NCBI RefSeq assembly: GCF_040833985.1
Contig: NZ_CP162139.1
Span: forward strand, 1,446,001-1,510,000
Source: Leptospira sp. WS4.C2
GTDB taxonomy: Bacteria > Spirochaetota > Leptospiria > Leptospirales > Leptospiraceae
Direction of reading: 5' to 3'
Length of the DNA stretch: 64,000 nucleotides
Notes under the pieces: generated by a model
The model's input: only the letters and a program-made list of their open reading frames with translations
Told to the model about the DNA's origin: nothing
The model's database searches: none
In this document: piece by piece, positions 1 through 10,553 of the stretch
Layout of the letters: every line of letters starts with the position of its first letter
How positions within the stretch are numbered: position 1 is the stretch's first letter
Translations under genes and position numbers: made by a program

Positions 1-141
1 AACAATCATCCTCAGGGGGAGGAGTGGTTCCAAACAAGGTTCGTATGATTTCGGATTCTTTCAAGGCTTACATCCAATAAATTTGTTTGACCCGGTGTGA
101 AAACCGAAAATCCTGACATAAAAGAGGAAAATCTCGTACTT
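1..141. other. Leading region with possible 3' end of an upstream gene
   Basis: All three + frames stay open from the window edge, to a TGA at 46-48, a TAA at 78-80 and a TGA at 98-100. A truncated upstream gene may therefore end here, but the stretch is too short to choose the frame or recognise a family. No clear promoter for the ribosomal genes was identified. GAGGA at 124-128 is the probable ribosome binding site for rplM. Confidence 0.25.
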
Positions 142-594
142 ATGGAACTATTGTCTAAAGCCCACAAGACCCCTTCTATCGCAAAAGAAGCCGTACAAAA
201 ACAGTGGTTTGTTGTGGACGCAACTGATAAGACTCTCGGAAGATTGGCAAGTCAAGTAGCTTCCCGACTTCGCGGAAAACACAAATCTACCTTCACTCCT
301 AACCAGGATTGCGGAGATAATATCATTATCGTTAATGCATCTAAAGTGGCAGTCACTGGCCGCAAAAGAGAACAAAAAATTTACTATCATCACTCACGTT
401 ACCCAGGTGGTATGACTGCAATTGCATTCCATAAACTCATTCAAGAAAATCCTGAACGAGTGATCATGGAAGCTGTTAAAGGAATGTTACCTAAATCTAA
501 GTTAGGTGATCAAATGTTGAGAAATTGCCGTGTGTTCGCAGGTAATGACCACAACTTGGGAGCTCAAAAGCCCCTTAAACTGGAGTTGAAATAA
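142..594 (+). CDS. rplM: 50S ribosomal protein L13
   Basis: L13 is an early-assembling protein of the large ribosomal subunit. The 150-residue product has the family core: [16 protein letters not shown] near the N-terminus, then [31 protein letters not shown] and [12 protein letters not shown]. The frame opens at a GTG at 97, but ATG 142 is preferred because the family begins close to this point and GAGGA lies upstream, although the spacing of about 13 nt is rather long. rpsI follows after one base, the usual bacterial L13-S9 pair, so the two are surely co-transcribed. Nothing unusual is seen. Confidence 0.97.
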   Translation: MELLSKAHKTPSIAKEAVQKQWFVVDATDKTLGRLASQVASRLRGKHKSTFTPNQDCGDNIIIVNASKVAVTGRKREQKIYYHHSRYPGGMTAIAFHKLIQENPERVIMEAVKGMLPKSKLGDQMLRNCRVFAGNDHNLGAQKPLKLELK

Positions 595-595
595 T

Positions 596-991
596 ATGGC
601 GCAAAAAGCAATTTGGGCAGTAGGCCGACGTAAAACATCTGTTGCACGTGCAAAAATCGCATCTGGAACAGGTAAAATCACTGTAAACCATAAAGATGTA
701 AATGATTACATCAAAAACGGAGACCATTTGGTTCGCCGTGCTCTCGAGCCTCTTTTCATTTTAGAAGCTCGTGACAAATATGACATTGCGCTCAACGTAT
801 CTGGTGGTGGAGTGGTAGGCCAAGTGGGAGCAATCCGACATGCTGTCGCTCGTGCACTAGTTGCTTTTAATGAGGCTTTCAAACCTGCTTTGAAAAAAGA
901 AGGTTTTCTCACTCGAGATAGTCGTATGGTGGAACGTAAAAAATACGGTCTACACAAAGCTCGTCGAGGAACTCAGTTCTCAAAACGTTAA
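596..991 (+). CDS. rpsI: 30S ribosomal protein S9
   Basis: S9 is a small-subunit protein whose C-terminal tail reaches the P-site tRNA. The 131-residue product starts with a typical [12 protein letters not shown] segment, contains the glycine-rich [20 protein letters not shown] region, and ends with the basic tail RRGTQFSKR, the conserved SKR terminus. Length is normal. It begins one base after the rplM stop codon and is followed by a strong intrinsic terminator, so rplM-rpsI forms a closed transcription unit at its 3' end. Confidence 0.98.
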   Translation: MAQKAIWAVGRRKTSVARAKIASGTGKITVNHKDVNDYIKNGDHLVRRALEPLFILEARDKYDIALNVSGGGVVGQVGAIRHAVARALVAFNEAFKPALKKEGFLTRDSRMVERKKYGLHKARRGTQFSKR

Positions 992-1018
992 TCGGAAATC
1001 CTCTTTTTTTTCCGAACC

Positions 1019-1050
1019 AAAGCCTCCTGGAAATGGGAGGCTTTTTTTTT
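1019..1050 (+). terminator. Rho-independent terminator of rplM-rpsI
   Basis: A perfect 7-bp stem AGCCTCC (1021-1027) / GGAGGCT (1036-1042) is preceded by A residues and followed by an uninterrupted run of T. It lies 28 bases after the rpsI stop. This is a textbook intrinsic terminator on the + strand. Confidence 0.93.
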
Positions 1051-1065
1051 AGGTAGGTACCCTCT

Positions 1066-2271
1066 TTGAACCAACTTGTATTTTATTTTGCCTTCGCAAT
1101 TGGTACTTTTGCCAGTAGTTGTTTTTTATATTCGATTGTAATTTTTTGCCAAACCCTGGATGCGGTGAAAGGGTTCTCAGGCATCGTTTTCTTTTTTCTA
1201 TTTTTACCCTTTCCCATTTTTTTCTTATACACAGGTTACTTACTCGATCATTATTCCAAAAAATGGGTGGTGGTGAGTTTTCAGTTTTTTCTTTTTATCT
1301 CCTCGTTTCTGTTAGGTGTTTGCACAAATTTTTTTCATAACCACCCTTTGCTTTTATTGCCTTTGGCCTTTGTGAATGGGATTGGAATGACTACTGTCCT
1401 TCCGGGACGAATGGCGATTTTACGAGAGGTGATGGAATCACATCGGTTGGTCTTTCATACCATAGCCGGGAACTTACTTCTCATCTTTGCGTTTGGAATG
1501 AGTCCTCTCGCTGTGGGTTGGTTTCGGGAAGGAAATGACTATTCCCGTTTATTTTTGGTTTTGGCATCCTTTCATTTGTTTTCGATGATCGCTTTTTGCT
1601 TGTTACGTTATGATGGTAAAAGTCAGAACGCAAATATTGGTTCGAAAGGGTCAAAACTGGATAAGATTCCCTCTTTATCTGCAAATCTCAAAACAGTTTT
1701 AGAATTTCTAAAAGTAGATTCGGTTTCCAGGCAAGTGATGTACATGGCAGTTCTTAGTATGCTTGCTCTTGGTCCCATCCAAGTCATCCTTCCTAAATAT
1801 GTTCGCAATGAGTTGGGGCTTGGGGAACTGGCTCGAGGAACCGTCCTTGTATTTTTAGGGCCGGGTTTATTTCTCGGAGGAGTTCTTACCATCCTTTTCC
1901 ACCACCTGGAACGGAAGGGTCTTGTTCTACTCATTGTGTTTACCCTTTCCTCTATTTTCTTTTTGGGTTTTGTTCCTTTTGGAAAAGCCTCTGCTACCTC
2001 TTTCTTTTTGTTTTGTTTTGGAGTTTCGGGGGGAGTGGTTTCTAGTCTACTTCCCGCCATTTTACAAAAACGGGCCGAAGACGGAATCCGTGGAAGAATC
2101 CTTTCCCTCTATACAGTTTGTTTTCAATTCACACCGGCAGTGTCTGGATTTTTTTCCGCCCTGCTTGCTGACACCATTGGTATGCAGCTCACCTTTGGAA
2201 TTTTGGGTGGGGTATTCCTCTGTTTTGCCTTGTTTTCTTTTCTCCAATACAAGGAATTACGGGAGAGTTAA
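1066..2271 (+). CDS. MFS-type transporter, substrate unknown
   Basis: The 401-residue protein is very hydrophobic, with about 12 predicted membrane segments in two halves separated by a polar loop near residues 185-215 (SQNANIGSKGSKLDKIPS). That layout, the size and the basic loop after the second helix (LLDHYSKKW) fit the major facilitator superfamily. The start is a TTG with AGGTAGG about 9 nt upstream. The gene lies alone between the rpsI terminator and alaS, and nothing in the context points to a substrate. Efflux or nutrient uptake are both possible. Confidence 0.75.
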   Translation: MNQLVFYFAFAIGTFASSCFLYSIVIFCQTLDAVKGFSGIVFFFLFLPFPIFFLYTGYLLDHYSKKWVVVSFQFFLFISSFLLGVCTNFFHNHPLLLLPLAFVNGIGMTTVLPGRMAILREVMESHRLVFHTIAGNLLLIFAFGMSPLAVGWFREGNDYSRLFLVLASFHLFSMIAFCLLRYDGKSQNANIGSKGSKLDKIPSLSANLKTVLEFLKVDSVSRQVMYMAVLSMLALGPIQVILPKYVRNELGLGELARGTVLVFLGPGLFLGGVLTILFHHLERKGLVLLIVFTLSSIFFLGFVPFGKASATSFFLFCFGVSGGVVSSLLPAILQKRAEDGIRGRILSLYTVCFQFTPAVSGFFSALLADTIGMQLTFGILGGVFLCFALFSFLQYKELRES

Positions 2272-2320
2272 CTTCTAATTTCCTTGCCCTAGGAGGTGAA
2301 ACCGATTTCGCTGTAAGTGT

Positions 2321-5080
2321 ATGATGTCGAAAACAGTCCGCGAAATTGCTGAGTTGTATACCAATTACTTTAAAGAAAAAGGTCACACCATCGTGCCTTC
2401 TTCTAGCCTCATCCCGAAGGGAGATCCGACACTTTTATTTACAACCGCCGGAATGGTTCAGTTCAAACCTCTGTTTACGGGAGCAGTCGAGCTACCTTAC
2501 ACAAGAGCGGCTTCTGTGCAAAAATGTGTTCGCACGACAGATTTGGAAGTCGTGGGTAAAACCGAAAGGCATTGTACCTTCTTTGAGATGCTTGGTAATT
2601 TTTCTTTTGGAGATTATTTCAAAAAAGAGGCCATCGAATACGCATTAGATTTTTCACTCAACCACTTACATATCCCCAAAGATAAAATTTGGGTAACGAT
2701 TTACTTAGATGATGATGAAGCCAAAAAGATTTGGATGGAGGCGGGCATTCCAGAAGAACGGATTGTTCGGCTCGGAAAAAAAGATAATTTTTGGGGACCT
2801 GCGGGTGATAGTGGAGCTTGTGGACCTTGTTCGGAATTGTATTTGGATCGTGGTCCCGAAAAAGGCGGACCTAATTGTGGAAACAATCCAAATTGTAAAC
2901 CCGGATGTGACTGTGATCGTTATTTAGAATATTGGAATTTAGTATTTAACCAATTCAACCAAACGGTTTCCGGGGAACTCCTTCCTTTAAAACAAACCGG
3001 TATTGATACGGGATCTGGGCTGGAACGAGTGGCCATGTTATTACAAGAAGTGGATTCGGTCTATGATACGGATGAATTAAAATCCATCATTCGTAAAATT
3101 GAAGAACTCTCTAGCAAAACTTACGACGCATCCACAAAACAATCTTTTCGGGTGATTACAGACCATTCCCGCTCCGTATTTTTTTCTTTAGGTGATGGGA
3201 TCTACCCTGACCGCACGGGGCGTGGGTATGTGATTCGTAGGCTGATCCGAAGAGCATCACTCTTTGCAAGAAAACTCGGAATCAACGAACCGTTTTTATA
3301 CAAACTCATTCCTACTCTAAAGGATTTGTATTCGGTTCGGTACCCAGAACTGAAAGACAAAGCCAAAGATATTGAATCCATCTTAAAAAAAGAAGAAGAA
3401 CTCTTCCTTCATACCTTAGAAGTGGGCCTCGAAGAATTAGAATCCCTTCTAGACCACTTAAAATCAAACAACCAAATGGTTGTTACCGGAAAAGAAGGTT
3501 TTCGATTGTATTCCACTTATGGGTTTCCTCGTGAGATGACCAAGGAACTTGTAGAGGATCGGGGTTTTGGTTTTGATGACAAAGGATTTGAAGAGGAACT
3601 AGAAAAAGACCGTGACCTTTCCCGTGCTAGTTGGAAAGGAAAAAAAGTCCAATACCTCACAGGTATTTCCGCAAGTCCCGAACTCAAAACAGAATTTTTG
3701 GGATATAATGCAACAAAAGCCCAGGCAAAAGTAATCTATCTCTTTGTGGACGGTAAGTCTGTTCGCGAGGCAAAACAAGGAGAGGAAGCGGTTGTGGTTT
3801 TGGATCAAACGCCGTTTTATGCAGAGGGTGGTGGTCAAATTGGAGACTGGGGTTATCTTAAAAAAGAGGGCTTCCAGTTCCAAGTCCAGGACACACAAAA
3901 AGAAAATGAAACCTTCCTCCATTTGGGTCTGATTCTAAAAGGAAAAATTTCTGTCGGAGAACTCCTTGAAGCTGAGATTGATACGACAAGAAGACAAAAC
4001 TTAGCCAACCACCATTCCGGCACACACTTGTTAAATGGGGCACTCCGTCGCATTCTCGGAACCCATGTGGCTCAAAAAGGTTCCATTGTTTCTTCCGATT
4101 ATCTACGTTTTGATTTTTCCCATTCTAAGGCTCTTTCGGAAGAAGAAATTGTCTCCATCGAAAAAGATGTGAACGATGCCGTGAATGCACAGATTCCAGT
4201 GAAAACAGAAGTTTTAGACATTGATGCTGCAAAACAGTCCGGTGCTTTGTCAATGTTTGATGAGAAGTATGGGAAATCAGTTCGTGTGATTTCTATGGGT
4301 GATAAATCCAAAGAATTCTGCGGGGGAACTCATGTTTCCAACACAAAAGAAATTGGATATTTTGCCATCATTAAAGAAGGAAGTCCCGGTGCAGGTAATA
4401 GAAGGGTAGAAGCGATTTGTGGCGAAGCGGTCATCGAATACTTTTTGTCCCAGTTCCAAACCTTGGCTGCAAAAGTAGAAACCCATAATTTAAACGCCAA
4501 AGAAACGTTTGGTGATCTAAAAGAATTTGGGATTTCTACAGAGGTTCCTGCACCCGAAGATCTACAAAATTTATTTTCCAAAAAAGGAAATGCTGCGGTG
4601 GAATTTTTGCGTAAACTACGCGAAACTTTAGAGACGGAACTCGAAGAAAAAGCCAGTGCTCTGTTTAAAGCGAAAAAGAAAAAAGAACAACTCAGTTTCC
4701 AAATGAATCCAGAGCTTGTGGATGGACTTTTGAAAAAGGCAGTTTCTTTGCCCAAAGGAAAAGTGGTGACTGAAGTTTTCACTTCTGTAGATGCCAAGTC
4801 CCTAAAAGATTTGGCCGATAGCCTCAAAGCCAAAGAACCAGAAATTCTTTGTCTATTTGGATCCATTGAGGGAGATACGAGTGCTCTTGTCTTTATGTGC
4901 AATAAGGTACTCAATGAAAGAGGAATCCACTGTGGAGATCTTTTGAAAGAAACCTTAGTTTTGTTAGATGGGAAAGGTGGCGGAAGACCAGATATGGCGC
5001 AAGGTGGTGGTAAAAAACCAGAAAACCTAAAGTCCGCTTTGGAATTTGCATTGGGACTTGCCAAAAAGAGTTTAGGATAA
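2321..5080 (+). CDS. alaS: Alanine--tRNA ligase
   Basis: AlaS charges tRNA-Ala in the cytoplasm and edits mischarged Ser and Gly. The 919-residue protein has all expected parts. The class II catalytic core is N-terminal ([20 protein letters not shown], then [20 protein letters not shown]). The editing domain carries the zinc motif HHSGTH around residue 565 and CGGTH around 668. The C-terminal C-Ala domain ends with a glycine-rich [12 protein letters not shown] segment. Two adjacent ATG codons (2321, 2324) make the exact start ambiguous by one residue. Length is slightly above the usual 870-880. yajQ follows 23 bases downstream and may share the transcript. Confidence 0.98.
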   Translation: MMSKTVREIAELYTNYFKEKGHTIVPSSSLIPKGDPTLLFTTAGMVQFKPLFTGAVELPYTRAASVQKCVRTTDLEVVGKTERHCTFFEMLGNFSFGDYFKKEAIEYALDFSLNHLHIPKDKIWVTIYLDDDEAKKIWMEAGIPEERIVRLGKKDNFWGPAGDSGACGPCSELYLDRGPEKGGPNCGNNPNCKPGCDCDRYLEYWNLVFNQFNQTVSGELLPLKQTGIDTGSGLERVAMLLQEVDSVYDTDELKSIIRKIEELSSKTYDASTKQSFRVITDHSRSVFFSLGDGIYPDRTGRGYVIRRLIRRASLFARKLGINEPFLYKLIPTLKDLYSVRYPELKDKAKDIESILKKEEELFLHTLEVGLEELESLLDHLKSNNQMVVTGKEGFRLYSTYGFPREMTKELVEDRGFGFDDKGFEEELEKDRDLSRASWKGKKVQYLTGISASPELKTEFLGYNATKAQAKVIYLFVDGKSVREAKQGEEAVVVLDQTPFYAEGGGQIGDWGYLKKEGFQFQVQDTQKENETFLHLGLILKGKISVGELLEAEIDTTRRQNLANHHSGTHLLNGALRRILGTHVAQKGSIVSSDYLRFDFSHSKALSEEEIVSIEKDVNDAVNAQIPVKTEVLDIDAAKQSGALSMFDEKYGKSVRVISMGDKSKEFCGGTHVSNTKEIGYFAIIKEGSPGAGNRRVEAICGEAVIEYFLSQFQTLAAKVETHNLNAKETFGDLKEFGISTEVPAPEDLQNLFSKKGNAAVEFLRKLRETLETELEEKASALFKAKKKKEQLSFQMNPELVDGLLKKAVSLPKGKVVTEVFTSVDAKSLKDLADSLKAKEPEILCLFGSIEGDTSALVFMCNKVLNERGIHCGDLLKETLVLLDGKGGGRPDMAQGGGKKPENLKSALEFALGLAKKSLG

Positions 5081-5103
5081 TAGGAAAGAGTTAGGAGGAA
5101 TGT

Positions 5104-5601
5104 ATGGCACAAGATCCATCATTTGACATTGTATCAAAAATTGAAAGACCGGAATTACAAAATGCCGTGGCCCAAGCCATGACCGAAATTCAAACCAGGT
5201 TTGATTTTAAAGGTTCCAATTCCGAGATCAAACTCACCGAAGATACCTTGGTTTTGACCTCGGAAAATGAGATCAAACTCAAACAAGTGATCGATGTCCT
5301 AACGACCAAAATGGCTAAACGGGGAATTAGCCTCAAAGCCTTTGATTTTGAATCGAAAATTGAGTCGGCTACCGGCCAGACGGTCCGCCAAAAGGTAAAG
5401 ATTCAAAATGGATTGGACAAAGAACAAACGAGACAAATCACAACCCTCATCAAAGACCAAAAATTGAAAGTCCAGGCCACCATCCAGGGCGAATCGGTTC
5501 GGGTTGTGGGCAAAAAAAAGGACGATTTACAAGAGGTGATGGCGGCCATCCGCAATGCCAATTTCAATTTTGATGCCAATTTTACGAACTTTAAGGGGTA
5601 A
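5104..5601 (+). CDS. yajQ: YajQ-family nucleotide-binding protein
   Basis: The 165-residue product matches the YajQ/UPF0234 family along its whole length. It begins PSFDIVSKIERPELQNAV, continues with TRFDFKGSNSEI, and ends with the typical ANFNFDANFTNFKG. The family has two ferredoxin-like domains. Some members bind cyclic di-GMP and others have been linked to RNA or nucleotide binding, so the molecular job here is open. AGGAGGAAT just before ATG 5104 is a strong ribosome binding site. It lies right behind alaS, and a hairpin overlaps its stop codon. Confidence 0.93.
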   Translation: MAQDPSFDIVSKIERPELQNAVAQAMTEIQTRFDFKGSNSEIKLTEDTLVLTSENEIKLKQVIDVLTTKMAKRGISLKAFDFESKIESATGQTVRQKVKIQNGLDKEQTRQITTLIKDQKLKVQATIQGESVRVVGKKKDDLQEVMAAIRNANFNFDANFTNFKG

Positions 5602-5642
5602 AATTCTGCCTTAAAGTTCGGTATTTCGGCTTCCATTTTTTT
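5586..5642 (+). terminator. Hairpin over the yajQ stop codon, possible terminator
   Basis: Perfect 11-bp arms GAACTTTAAGG (5586-5596) and CCTTAAAGTTC (5609-5619) enclose a 12-base loop that contains the yajQ stop codon. A run of T only begins about 15 bases after the stem (from about 5635), so it is not a classic intrinsic terminator. It may instead protect the 3' end of the mRNA. Confidence 0.4.
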
Positions 5643-5678
5643 TCTATCTATGTCTCAAAACCGGCCGATATTTCCCGT

Positions 5679-8600
5679 ATGGACCCTAAGAAATCCGTAT
5701 GGGAATGGACTTTACCACGTAAAGACTTCCTTCCCTATCTATTAGTATTTTCCGGTGTGTTTTTACTTCTCTCTCTCTTTTCTTTTCAGGAAGGAGAGGA
5801 TGGGTCGCTTTTCAATTGGTTTGGAAGGCTCGGGCATTACATCGCCTTCACTCTCCTTTATCTTTTTGGGAAATCTTCCTTTTTATTTGCGGGTTTTGTT
5901 TTGATGTTAGGTGTCCTTTCGCTACGAAATCCGGACTTCGATAGGCTTGGCAAAGCTCTCTTTTTTCCTTTGTTTCTTGTGGCAACAACTGTGAGTTTGA
6001 ATCTACTCGAAACCCCCCTTGGGCACATAGGGGACAGTGGTGGAATCCTCGGTCAATTTTTCTCTTGGGTATTTTCTTATCTTTTTGGAGAGACTGGGCG
6101 TATCCTTGTGGTTTTCTTTTTATACTTATACTTTGCGGTCATCTGGCTTGAGGACGGGGCTTGGTCTTTTACTTTTGATGCGATTCATAAATATTCCAAT
6201 GGAATTTATCGATTGATGGGAGGCCAAAGAGAACTCCCACATCTCCGGCTTCCTAGTTTTTTGGAATCAGTGGTTTCCACTCGCCGTGCACCGGTGGATG
6301 AAATTCGAAGCAAACAATGGTTTTCTGTCCAAACGGAAGAAGAATCCAAAGAAGACATTGCCAATCATTTCTGGAATGTGGTTGCCGATGAAAAATTGGG
6401 GCGGAAAACACAAAGAGCCGGAATGGATTTGGATCGTTTTAGAAACGAAGAAAAACAATCGAATGAAAGAGAAGATTTTTCTATTTCGAAAGTTTCCAAT
6501 CCCAAAACACAATCGGTTCGTTACCGCAATGCAGCAAAATTTGAAGGTTTTTTTGATGAGTCAGGAAAGGTTTTTCGTTTTCAAAAATCAGAATCAAGAT
6601 TGGATTCTCTTGCGGAAGTGGAAAGAAATGAAATTTTAATTTCGAAACTGAAGCTAACGGACAACAGACGACTCAATGAAGAATTGGAAGAAAGGGAAAG
6701 TATACGTGAATCCAAAATTCTATTTCAATTTCCAGAAGCCAAATGGAAGCCGAAAGGGGAGGCAATTCCCGATCTCACTAGTTTGGAGTTACCCAAACTA
6801 GATCCTATCAAACTTCCGTTTGGTGGACAAAGCCCACTTTCCAAAACTTCCGGTTTGTCCTCTCTCGGTGATTTTTATGAAGAGGAATCAGAGGATAACA
6901 ACTATGAATCGGAAGAGGATTTTTCAGAAGCTTTGGAATCATCATCGGACCAACTGACTTCTTCAGAAGAGGAGGAGGAAGTTCTCTCGAAAACAGAAGC
7001 CATCCAAATTCCAGAGTCGGTCCGGCTTTCCCTTGTGGAAGAAACTGGTTGGGATGTGAGTGAAAAAAGTGGCAGGAGTGATCACGAAGAGGCAGAAGAA
7101 GAAGTGGATTCTAGTTCCGAAGAGTTTGAAGAAGAAACTCTCGAAACTTTAGCCGTGGAAGAGGCCTCCCCCCTCGTTCGTTCCAATCTAAGTTCTGGAA
7201 ATTTCGGTAAGAAAAAACCAGAACCAAAGGTAGAACAACAAGAACTGATGTTTGGTTCCATGGTTCCGAAACCTAAACTGAAAAAAGGAAAGTATTATAT
7301 CTCTCCAAGGCTTCTTGTTTCTCACCAAGTGCCTGTGGCCAATATCCTAAAAAATGATTCCGAACTAGATCTCATCTCTCGTAAAATTGAGGAGTCCACG
7401 GGACATTTTGGAATTGAGTCGAAAGTCGTTACCAAAGAAAGAGGACCGATTATCACGCGTTATGAGATCACCATTCCGAATGGAATCAAACTCAACCGTA
7501 TCGTATCTCTTTCTGATGAAATTAGAGCCTACCTCGAGGTAAAAAACATTCGGATTGTAGCGCCGATTCCGGGAAAGGCTTCCATCGGGATTGAGGTTCC
7601 GAACCGAATCAGAGAAGATGTGTTTTTGTCGGAAATTCTAAAAGACACCATCCTCCAACACAAAGCCAAAGACTTATCGATCTGTATCGGAAAAGACATC
7701 TCTGGAAAACTTGTGATGATTGATATCGCCAAACTTCCTCACTTACTGGTCGCGGGAACGACTGGTTCTGGAAAGTCAGTGAGTATCAATGCGATGATTA
7801 CCAGTCTTATCTGCACTCGTTCCCCAGAAGAAGTGCGCTTCATCATGATCGACCCGAAGATGGTGGAGATGACTTTGTATGAAGGAATTCCTCACCTTCT
7901 TATGCCGGTGATTACCGATCCGAAAAAAGCAACGAAGGCACTTTCTTGGGCCATCCAAGAAATGGAAAGTCGTTACCAAATGATCTCCCAATTGAAAAGT
8001 AGGGACTTCAAAAGTTTTAATGAAAAAGTGGATGAGTATGCCCATGCCAAAGGTTTCCAGAAACTTCCGTACATTGTGATCTTTATTGATGAGCTTGCCG
8101 ATCTGATGATGGTTTCGGGAAAGGATCTCGAGGAACAAATCCAACGGATTTCTCAAAAAGCAAGAGCGGTCGGGATCCATCTGGTGATGGCAACCCAAAG
8201 GCCTTCGGTGGATGTGATCACCGGTGTCATCAAAGCGAACTGCCCGGCAAGGGTGGCCTTCCAAGTGGCACAAAAAACGGATTCCAGAACCATTCTGGAT
8301 ACAAGCGGGGCCGAAACCCTTCTTGGAAAAGGGGACTTTTTGTACAGGTCTCCGACATCGAGTGACCTCCAAAGAATCCAAGCTCCCTTTATCGAAGAGA
8401 AAGAAATTGAGTCCATTGTGGAAGAGGCCAAAAAACAAGGGGCTCCTGCGTATGTGGAAATGAATTGGGACGATGAGACCAGCATTGAAATGGCTTCCGA
8501 TGAAGATGAAGAACTTTTTGACGAGGCTTGGAATATCGTTGTCACCGAAAAAAAAGCCAGTGCCAGTTACCTCCAACGCCGAATGAGAATCGGTTACAAC

Positions 8601-8693
8601 AAAGCCGCAAGGCTTATGGAACTTATGGAAATGCGGGGATATGTTTCCCCACAAATCGGGGCCAAACCTCGGGAAATCCTGCGTTCAGCGTAA
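5679..8693 (+). CDS. ftsK: DNA translocase FtsK/SpoIIIE
   Basis: FtsK pumps DNA at the septum to finish chromosome segregation and activate dimer resolution. The 1004-residue protein has about four N-terminal membrane segments (residues 18-165). A long acidic linker follows (around 405-520, rich in E and S). The RecA-like motor has Walker A GTTGSGKS near 693-700 and Walker [11 protein letters not shown] near 799-808. The C-terminal gamma winged helix (about 945-1004) contains [20 protein letters not shown], the part that reads the chromosome's polar sequences. Only the linker is variable for the family. lolA starts 40 bases after its stop, so this gene probably leads the long envelope and Sec operon. 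Confidence 0.96.
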   Translation: MDPKKSVWEWTLPRKDFLPYLLVFSGVFLLLSLFSFQEGEDGSLFNWFGRLGHYIAFTLLYLFGKSSFLFAGFVLMLGVLSLRNPDFDRLGKALFFPLFLVATTVSLNLLETPLGHIGDSGGILGQFFSWVFSYLFGETGRILVVFFLYLYFAVIWLEDGAWSFTFDAIHKYSNGIYRLMGGQRELPHLRLPSFLESVVSTRRAPVDEIRSKQWFSVQTEEESKEDIANHFWNVVADEKLGRKTQRAGMDLDRFRNEEKQSNEREDFSISKVSNPKTQSVRYRNAAKFEGFFDESGKVFRFQKSESRLDSLAEVERNEILISKLKLTDNRRLNEELEERESIRESKILFQFPEAKWKPKGEAIPDLTSLELPKLDPIKLPFGGQSPLSKTSGLSSLGDFYEEESEDNNYESEEDFSEALESSSDQLTSSEEEEEVLSKTEAIQIPESVRLSLVEETGWDVSEKSGRSDHEEAEEEVDSSSEEFEEETLETLAVEEASPLVRSNLSSGNFGKKKPEPKVEQQELMFGSMVPKPKLKKGKYYISPRLLVSHQVPVANILKNDSELDLISRKIEESTGHFGIESKVVTKERGPIITRYEITIPNGIKLNRIVSLSDEIRAYLEVKNIRIVAPIPGKASIGIEVPNRIREDVFLSEILKDTILQHKAKDLSICIGKDISGKLVMIDIAKLPHLLVAGTTGSGKSVSINAMITSLICTRSPEEVRFIMIDPKMVEMTLYEGIPHLLMPVITDPKKATKALSWAIQEMESRYQMISQLKSRDFKSFNEKVDEYAHAKGFQKLPYIVIFIDELADLMMVSGKDLEEQIQRISQKARAVGIHLVMATQRPSVDVITGVIKANCPARVAFQVAQKTDSRTILDTSGAETLLGKGDFLYRSPTSSDLQRIQAPFIEEKEIESIVEEAKKQGAPAYVEMNWDDETSIEMASDEDEELFDEAWNIVVTEKKASASYLQRRMRIGYNKAARLMELMEMRGYVSPQIGAKPREILRSA

Positions 8694-8733
8694 ATCATCG
8701 ACAAGAGAACTTTGTCTGAAAAACTGGGAAACT

Positions 8734-9435
8734 ATGAAAGTATGGATCGGATCTTTTTTACTTGTATTTGGGGTGGCACTCGGCGCCCAAACAAGTCCGG
8801 CTCACAATTGGCACTCACCCTCCGAAGTTGTCAAAAAGATAAAGAAGAACTTTAGCGATATCAATTCCTATTCTGCTGATTTTCTGATCAAAACAGAAGA
8901 CAATAAAAAGGAAAAACAGATGCGCGGGAAATGTTTCTACAAACGTCCCGGCAAAATTAGATACAACTTCGCAGAACCGGAAGGGGACGAAATTGTATCG
9001 GATGGAAAAACTCTTCATATCTTTATTAAGCGGTTAGGTGCTGTGGGAAAACAGGATTTAACACTCGATCGTAAAAACACTTCGGGTCCCATTTTTACCA
9101 CTAACAGTCCCGATGGCCTAAATCGTCTTTTTCGTAAATACCATTATAAATTTGATACCATCGAACAACCTCGTTCTATGGGAGATGCGGCCAAATACTT
9201 TGTTTTGGATCTCGACCAAAGAGAAAAGATTGGTGGATTTGAAAAGATGAAACTTTTTGTGGATTCCGAATCTTACTTAATCAAAAAAGCAGTGGCTACC
9301 GATGGTCGCGGGAAAGTAACAACAATCTCATTTTCCAATATTAATTTTTCTGAAGAAATCCAAGATGGAGTTTTCAATTTCCACATGAGCGGGAACGCCA
9401 AAATTGTAAACAACCCACTTGTATCCGAGAACTAA
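8734..9435 (+). CDS. lolA: LolA-like outer-membrane lipoprotein carrier
   Basis: LolA ferries lipoproteins across the periplasm to the outer membrane. The protein (233 residues from ATG 8734) has a signal peptide [18 protein letters not shown], then [35 protein letters not shown], and the LFRKYHYKF and [17 protein letters not shown] segments typical of the half-barrel family. The frame is open from 8641 inside ftsK, but those extra residues would bury the signal sequence, so ATG 8734 is preferred. It sits between ftsK and a RodZ-like gene. Lipoprotein sorting fits an organism with many surface lipoproteins. Confidence 0.85.
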   Translation: MKVWIGSFLLVFGVALGAQTSPAHNWHSPSEVVKKIKKNFSDINSYSADFLIKTEDNKKEKQMRGKCFYKRPGKIRYNFAEPEGDEIVSDGKTLHIFIKRLGAVGKQDLTLDRKNTSGPIFTTNSPDGLNRLFRKYHYKFDTIEQPRSMGDAAKYFVLDLDQREKIGGFEKMKLFVDSESYLIKKAVATDGRGKVTTISFSNINFSEEIQDGVFNFHMSGNAKIVNNPLVSEN

Positions 9436-9452
9436 GCAAAGAGGATATCATT

Positions 9453-10553
9453 TTGAATACAAAACGAGTCGGTCAAATCATACGAGAAGCTAGGGAAGAT
9501 AAAAAACTTTCCGTCAAAGATGTAGCCAAAGAAACAAATATCGCTGCCAAGTACATCATTGCTTTAGAAACAGAAGACTATTCTCAGTTCCCTGCAGAGA
9601 CCTTTGCTCTTGGTTTTCTAAAAAACTATGCAAGTTACTTAAAACTGGATACAGCAATGCTTCTCAATCTTTACCGTGGGGAACAAATTGAGGAATCGCA
9701 AGCTCCGCTCGAAGAGCTAACTCGTCCGACCACCACTGCATTTAGTTTGGACCGCAATAAAATCATAAGTCTTGTATCCATCTTTCTTTTTGTGATCTCC
9801 GCTTACATCATCTACATTAGTTTTGAAGATTCAGGATCTGGATCCATGGATGAGGAAACAGCAGAAGTGGGATCTACTGTGGAGACCGTCGCTAGTTCCG
9901 ACATTCCGTCTGGGATAAATTTTGTTTCCCAAAGTGTTCCAGAAAATGCCAGTGTTCCATTTATCTTAACCGAAGACCGTGGTGTGAGTTTTAGTGTAAA
10001 CAACCAACAGTGTAAGATGTTCATCAAAGGTGTTTCCAATGGAAAAGCAAACCTTGGATTCAATATCTTCCCTGAGAAAAATGTATACTTTTTCCAAACA
10101 GCAGAAGGCGAAGAAACCATCCTTTCTTATCGCATTGAGGAACTAACCTCTCTTCGTCGAGACATCCGAGTGGTGACGCAAGCCGTTACTGAAAAATCTG
10201 CCAAAGTTCTAGTGACATTAAAAGAAGAAAGAGAAGGGGCAGCCGTAAAATCTCCTGTTGGAGATGTTCCGATCCAAGTGACACTCTTTTTTTCCAAACC
10301 AAGTTATGTTGAATTTGTGTTAGATGGACAGATGGGAGAACGAGGACTGGTATCTGCCGGCGAAGTCAAACACTTAGAAGCTCGTGACAGACTCGAAATC
10401 AAAGTCGGTGACGGTGGGGCCGTGGAAATGGTTCAAAATGGGAAAGAACGTTCTGTTCTTGGAAAACCAGGAAAACTTGTCAAAAAAATCTTCATCCGCA
10501 AACCAAATCCTTATGATTCTACTCAGTCCATCATTGGAGAGTTAGGCGAATAA
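9453..10553 (+). CDS. RodZ-like membrane protein, HTH plus DUF4115
   Basis: This 366-residue protein begins with an Xre-type helix-turn-helix (residues about 5-70: [53 protein letters not shown]). A single membrane segment follows around 109-128 ([20 protein letters not shown]), and then a large extracytoplasmic part. This is the layout of RodZ, which anchors MreB in rod-shaped cells. The start is TTG 9453, with AGAGGA about 10 nt upstream. The neighbours rimO and pgsA match the rodZ-pgsA linkage common in bacteria. Its stop codon overlaps the rimO start by one base, so the two are probably translationally coupled. Confidence 0.8.
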   Translation: MNTKRVGQIIREAREDKKLSVKDVAKETNIAAKYIIALETEDYSQFPAETFALGFLKNYASYLKLDTAMLLNLYRGEQIEESQAPLEELTRPTTTAFSLDRNKIISLVSIFLFVISAYIIYISFEDSGSGSMDEETAEVGSTVETVASSDIPSGINFVSQSVPENASVPFILTEDRGVSFSVNNQQCKMFIKGVSNGKANLGFNIFPEKNVYFFQTAEGEETILSYRIEELTSLRRDIRVVTQAVTEKSAKVLVTLKEEREGAAVKSPVGDVPIQVTLFFSKPSYVEFVLDGQMGERGLVSAGEVKHLEARDRLEIKVGDGGAVEMVQNGKERSVLGKPGKLVKKIFIRKPNPYDSTQSIIGELGE

